Position numbers and translations under genes: made by a program
Source of the DNA: Embiotoca jacksoni
Taxonomy: Eukaryota; Chordata; Actinopteri; Embiotocidae
Reading direction: 5' to 3'
Assembly (NCBI GenBank): GCA_022577435.1
Contig: JAKOON010000002.1
Location: 11,660,001 to 11,724,000 of the forward strand
Length of the DNA stretch: 64,000 nt
Shown here: positions 60,860-64,000 of the stretch, one piece after another
Numbering within the stretch: position 1 is the stretch's first letter
Layout of the letters: the number at the start of each line of letters is the position of its first letter
The notes under the pieces: model-generated
Seen by the model: the letters and a program-made list of their open reading frames with translations, nothing else
Told to the model about the DNA's origin: nothing
The model's database searches: none

Positions 60860-62400
60860 CCTGGAATTAGACGAAGAGAAAATCCACGACAGTGATTCAA
60901 TTTATCAGCGATATGTTACACAGTCTCCATGAGAAGTGCAATATCTGTGAACTACTTGATAAATTGTCAATTAAGTTAACAGATGAGGAAAAAAAACAGC
61001 CACACTTCTTTCACGCACACATGCCGAGCCTCCTCCACTGCTAGCTGCTACGATGTGCCAACAGCACAGGTAAGGAGCCTGCTGCCCTAAATATGCCTGA
61101 CATTGATTTTGGTGCAAATTACAATGTAATATTTTCAACTCTAAATGCATTCATACATCTTTTTATTTTTTTTTAATTTTATTTATTTTATTTTTTTTAA
61201 ATGAAGTGTATAAAAGGATAATATTTTGTGATTAAAAAATGACAGTGCGACCTTTCCAACGAAAGACATGAGGTTATTTTACATTAATGGTTAACTCATC
61301 TGTGAATACAGTGATGCCTAAGAACATACAATTTTTGTATTACAACAAAATTACAGCTAAAAATCAATAGGTCTGCTTTCAATAGTTGTACCACGTATAG
61401 CCTAATGTATACATAATGCTGTGAGTCACTGTTGTATCCATTCAATTAACATAATGCAAGAGTGTGCAGTACTGATGTAAACAATAAGGTAAACAAATTA
61501 GTAGAATGTGCCTTTTGCCGTCAGATTTATTTTACACGTTTGGTGTAGTCAATATTAGGCTAATTTGGGGCAACTGTTAAATGTGTGTGGGATCTGTAGA
61601 GATCCAAGGGAGCTGAGCTGGCTTGCTGTTTCTTTTTGCCACCTTGGCTTTATTGAGCTACACTTTTCATCTTAGTAAACGGTAATACATGCATATACAC
61701 TCAAATTACATGTTGGTGGGGGGGGTGGGAAGGGTTAACTTTCATCCTTTATTTTAAAGTTTTTAAGAATGTTTCACTTTTTGTTCCTCTTATAGCAGCT
61801 GTGATAAAAAAAAAATTAAAAAAAAAAAGCAGCAGAGCAGACATGAGGTGGAGACTGCTTTTAAAAACAGGTTAAGAAATGAGGTGGAGGGAGGCAGGAC
61901 AACTGACTCAAAGTAAGTCAGTTGTCCTGCCTTTGTGTGACAAAAGTTGGCCTCGGTAACCTATTTTCACTTCAGTATTTAGTCACTGCATTCACATTTT
62001 CCCAAAACTGACAGGTTTTTTTGGATGCTGATACTTGCACATAAATTGAAATGATTATCATCATATAACAATACGTCTGAAATGAGCAGACTATTGTATG
62101 ATCTTATGAAATTTTTTTAAGATTATCACCACCATCATTTTAATTGTGTATAAATATTTTAGATTTAAGATGGCCCATCAACAAGCAAGGCTCCTTTTCC
62201 TGCCTTAAGATACCCACATGCTACTACAAATTTTTGCTTATCAGGTTGTTTTTTTTTTAATATTGATTCTTGTATAGTTTGTACTATAGTAGTTTGATTT
62301 ATTTAATCATCTTTTTGATTAAATAGATCACTATTTATTGGAAGTTTTGATACAATTTTGATACAAACTGTGTTTGCTTGAAATAACTTTTACGTGTTTT
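60860..62400. other. Gene-free AT-rich stretch
   Basis: No exon is visible. It contains A- and T-rich runs at 61160-61200 and 61807-61830 and a perfect hairpin at 61892. Confidence 0.55.
61892..61932. other. Perfect 17-bp hairpin
   Basis: Arms AGGCAGGACAACTGACT (61892-61908) and AGTCAGTTGTCCTGCCT (61916-61932) are exact reverse complements around a 7-base loop. The stem is about half GC. Flanks do not extend the pairing much, so it is shorter than a typical pre-miRNA. Confidence 0.9.
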
Positions 62401-62799
62401 GGTATTGTAGTCACGGCAGCAGGGGGCCCAAAGTAGGACCTCAAATGGCACACATACCATTTAAAATGTGCTGTGGTCCCACACCAAGCCCAAAGGTTTG
62501 GGCAATGTGTGGGTTGCCCACGAGGGCCCCATGGCTTGGGCCCCACATGCGACTGACATTTCATGCTGAGTGCGAATGAGATTATTTGCGGGGTCCGGTA
62601 TGTTTTGGTTCTAAAGAATTTTGTTATTTTCTACTTGTTCACTTTGTACAGCTGTCTGGTCCTTATCAGAGAGCCAAAGTTTGTTGGGTGGTGGATGGAG
62701 AAAAGACAGTTGTTCGATAAAACTTTGGTCCCTATACAACTGAGTTATGTGCAGTTCGATTTGAAATATTCTCTGTGATTCCTGAATAAGTTGAAAGTC

Positions 62800-63125
62800 T
62801 ATATAATAATAATAAAAGTTGTCCCTGAAAAGAGATATTTAGGCCAAGCATCCAGGAAAATACAAAATTCCCAGTGCTGGGAGTGGACCACTGATATGTC
62901 TGCATTCCTAACTTTTCAAGGGCACAAAAAAGTTCCTGCAAACGTTCTTGGCGATAATACTGTATGAATGTCGTTTGCACCAACATGCACAATGATACCT
63001 TAGATAGTTTCATGTTTTGACACAGTTTCTGAAACATTGTCTTTTCGTCAGTGCTACTTAAGGCAACATGTAATCACCCCCTCTCCATGTACATGTCTGA
63101 CAACAGAGTCACCAAGAATTGGGAT
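62800..63125 (-). pseudogene. SGNH-hydrolase-like ORF fragment
   Basis: On the minus strand PILGDSVVRHVHGEGVITC (about 63118-63060) carries the GDS of SGNH block I. After a stop and a shift, IIVHVGANDIHTVLSPRTFA (about 62998-62940) carries the GAND of block III. Stops and frame changes show it is dead. Frames of this kind are familiar to me from repeated elements in fish genomes, so I read it as a transposable-element relic and not a cellular gene. Confidence 0.5.
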
Positions 63126-63179
63126 TTGGGTTGGACAGGTGTTTTCAGACAAATGATTGCAGAAAAACTGGCATCCCTA

Positions 63180-64000
63180 TCTTTTTTTTTTTTATTATTT
63201 GATTTATTCATAGGCCTGCATTTTAGGTAGTTAAAAATGAAAAAATTTTGTGGCTAAAAATATCGCAACATAATGTCAACATTGAGGGCAGCTAAACACT
63301 TGGAGCGAGTAGGGAATTTCACCCTTAATCCTTTAAAAAAAAAAAGCACAAAAAAAACAACCTTGTCCTATCCTTATCTCAGATGGAGTGACTTCCGTGC
63401 CATCCTGTTCCCGAGGGCACCATGCATCATAAGCTACACACTATTATGACTGGTTGGAGATAGGGTGAGGTTGAGACAACGGCGGTGAGGAAATAGGCTA
63501 TCAATGATGGAAACGGTCTTCAGCACACAACAGTGGGCATTGTGTGCAAGTTATTACTGTGGCCTAACAGTTTCCTGCAAGTGCGGAGGCAGGGCCCGAA
63601 ATTGTTGCCAGCTATTTATCACACCAACTTTAACTGTCAGATAAACCGCAACAGCTTGAGTTATGATAGAGTATGATTTAGAGAGAGTACTTTCTATGGG
63701 CCTAAAGGAGGTCTACAATTCTGAGATGCTTTAATTTCATAATTCTCTCTCTACTTCTACTACACTACCTTTCAGAGGCAAATATAGGCTATGTGCAGTG
63801 GTTAAAATAAGGGCCCCTAATTTGCATCGTGTGTTTCCGTTTCCGTTTCAATTTCAATTTCAATTCGGCAGGCATTAGACATTCTGGCAGGTCAATTTTC
63901 TCTGTTGTTAATACTGAATACGATGTTCACATACTTACAGAAACACAAGTATGTTTTGCGGTTGAACCATCGACTCTGCGGGTTGAACTGAATTGTAGCT
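63180..64000. other. Gene-free stretch at window end
   Basis: No exon is visible. A short hexanucleotide-like TTTCCG/TTTCAA run lies at 63833-63866. Confidence 0.5.

Noticed and set aside
61892..61932. Hairpin as a transcription terminator
   Set aside because: This is vertebrate nuclear DNA and the stem is not followed by a T-run, so a bacterial-type terminator makes no sense.
1..64000. A new defence, toxin or CRISPR-like system
   Set aside because: No spaced repeat array, no cas-like or toxin-antitoxin-like genes, and the whole window reads as vertebrate genomic DNA.

Overview
The window is vertebrate nuclear DNA, almost certainly from a percomorph-type teleost fish. The evidence is spliced genes with GT-AG introns, a Tc1-like transposon of a type common in fish, several interspersed repeats I recognise from teleost genomes, and very dense long (CA)n/(GT)n microsatellites. 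Most of the 64 kb is non-coding. Nothing here looks prokaryotic or viral, and I found no CRISPR array, operon or novel defence-type system.

Layout. From 1 to about 29.5 kb I find no confident gene, only old dispersed repeats (SINE, MITE-like, LINE tail, a degraded transposon), microsatellites, and two or three CpG-rich or promoter-like patches (6.2-6.7 kb, 22.3 kb, 26.6-27.5 kb). From about 29.5 to 34.3 kb lies a GC-rich, G/C-homopolymer-rich region upstream of rhoc. It contains a 100-N assembly gap (32084-32183) flanked by two near-identical 1.2-kb copies, most simply an unmerged contig overlap.

At 34278-38198 (+) is a complete four-exon gene for a 193-residue RhoA/B/C-type GTPase. It is called rhoc because the convergent neighbour at 41026-54479 (-) is a 22-exon mov10-type RNA helicase; in mammals RHOC and MOV10 are also adjacent. 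All mov10 exon phases join into one open frame of 954 codons. That frame ends at a TAG 12 codons before a conserved-looking C-terminal tail. The last mov10 intron holds a dead Tc1-like element (41296-42900).

Upstream of mov10, divergently oriented, is an unrecognised spliced gene (about 56.6-60.8 kb, +). It has a clear terminal exon and poly(A) signal, but its middle exon appears to contain a frame break. The right end (61-64 kb) holds a perfect 17-bp hairpin and a decayed SGNH-hydrolase-like ORF fragment.

The two firm genes do not form a pathway. Rho GTPase controls actomyosin; Mov10 is an RNA helicase of RNA silencing and antiviral/anti-retroelement control. Their adjacency is conserved synteny. 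The points most worth checking are the mov10 terminal stop, the false duplication at the gap, and three exons whose splice sites lie directly against dinucleotide microsatellites.
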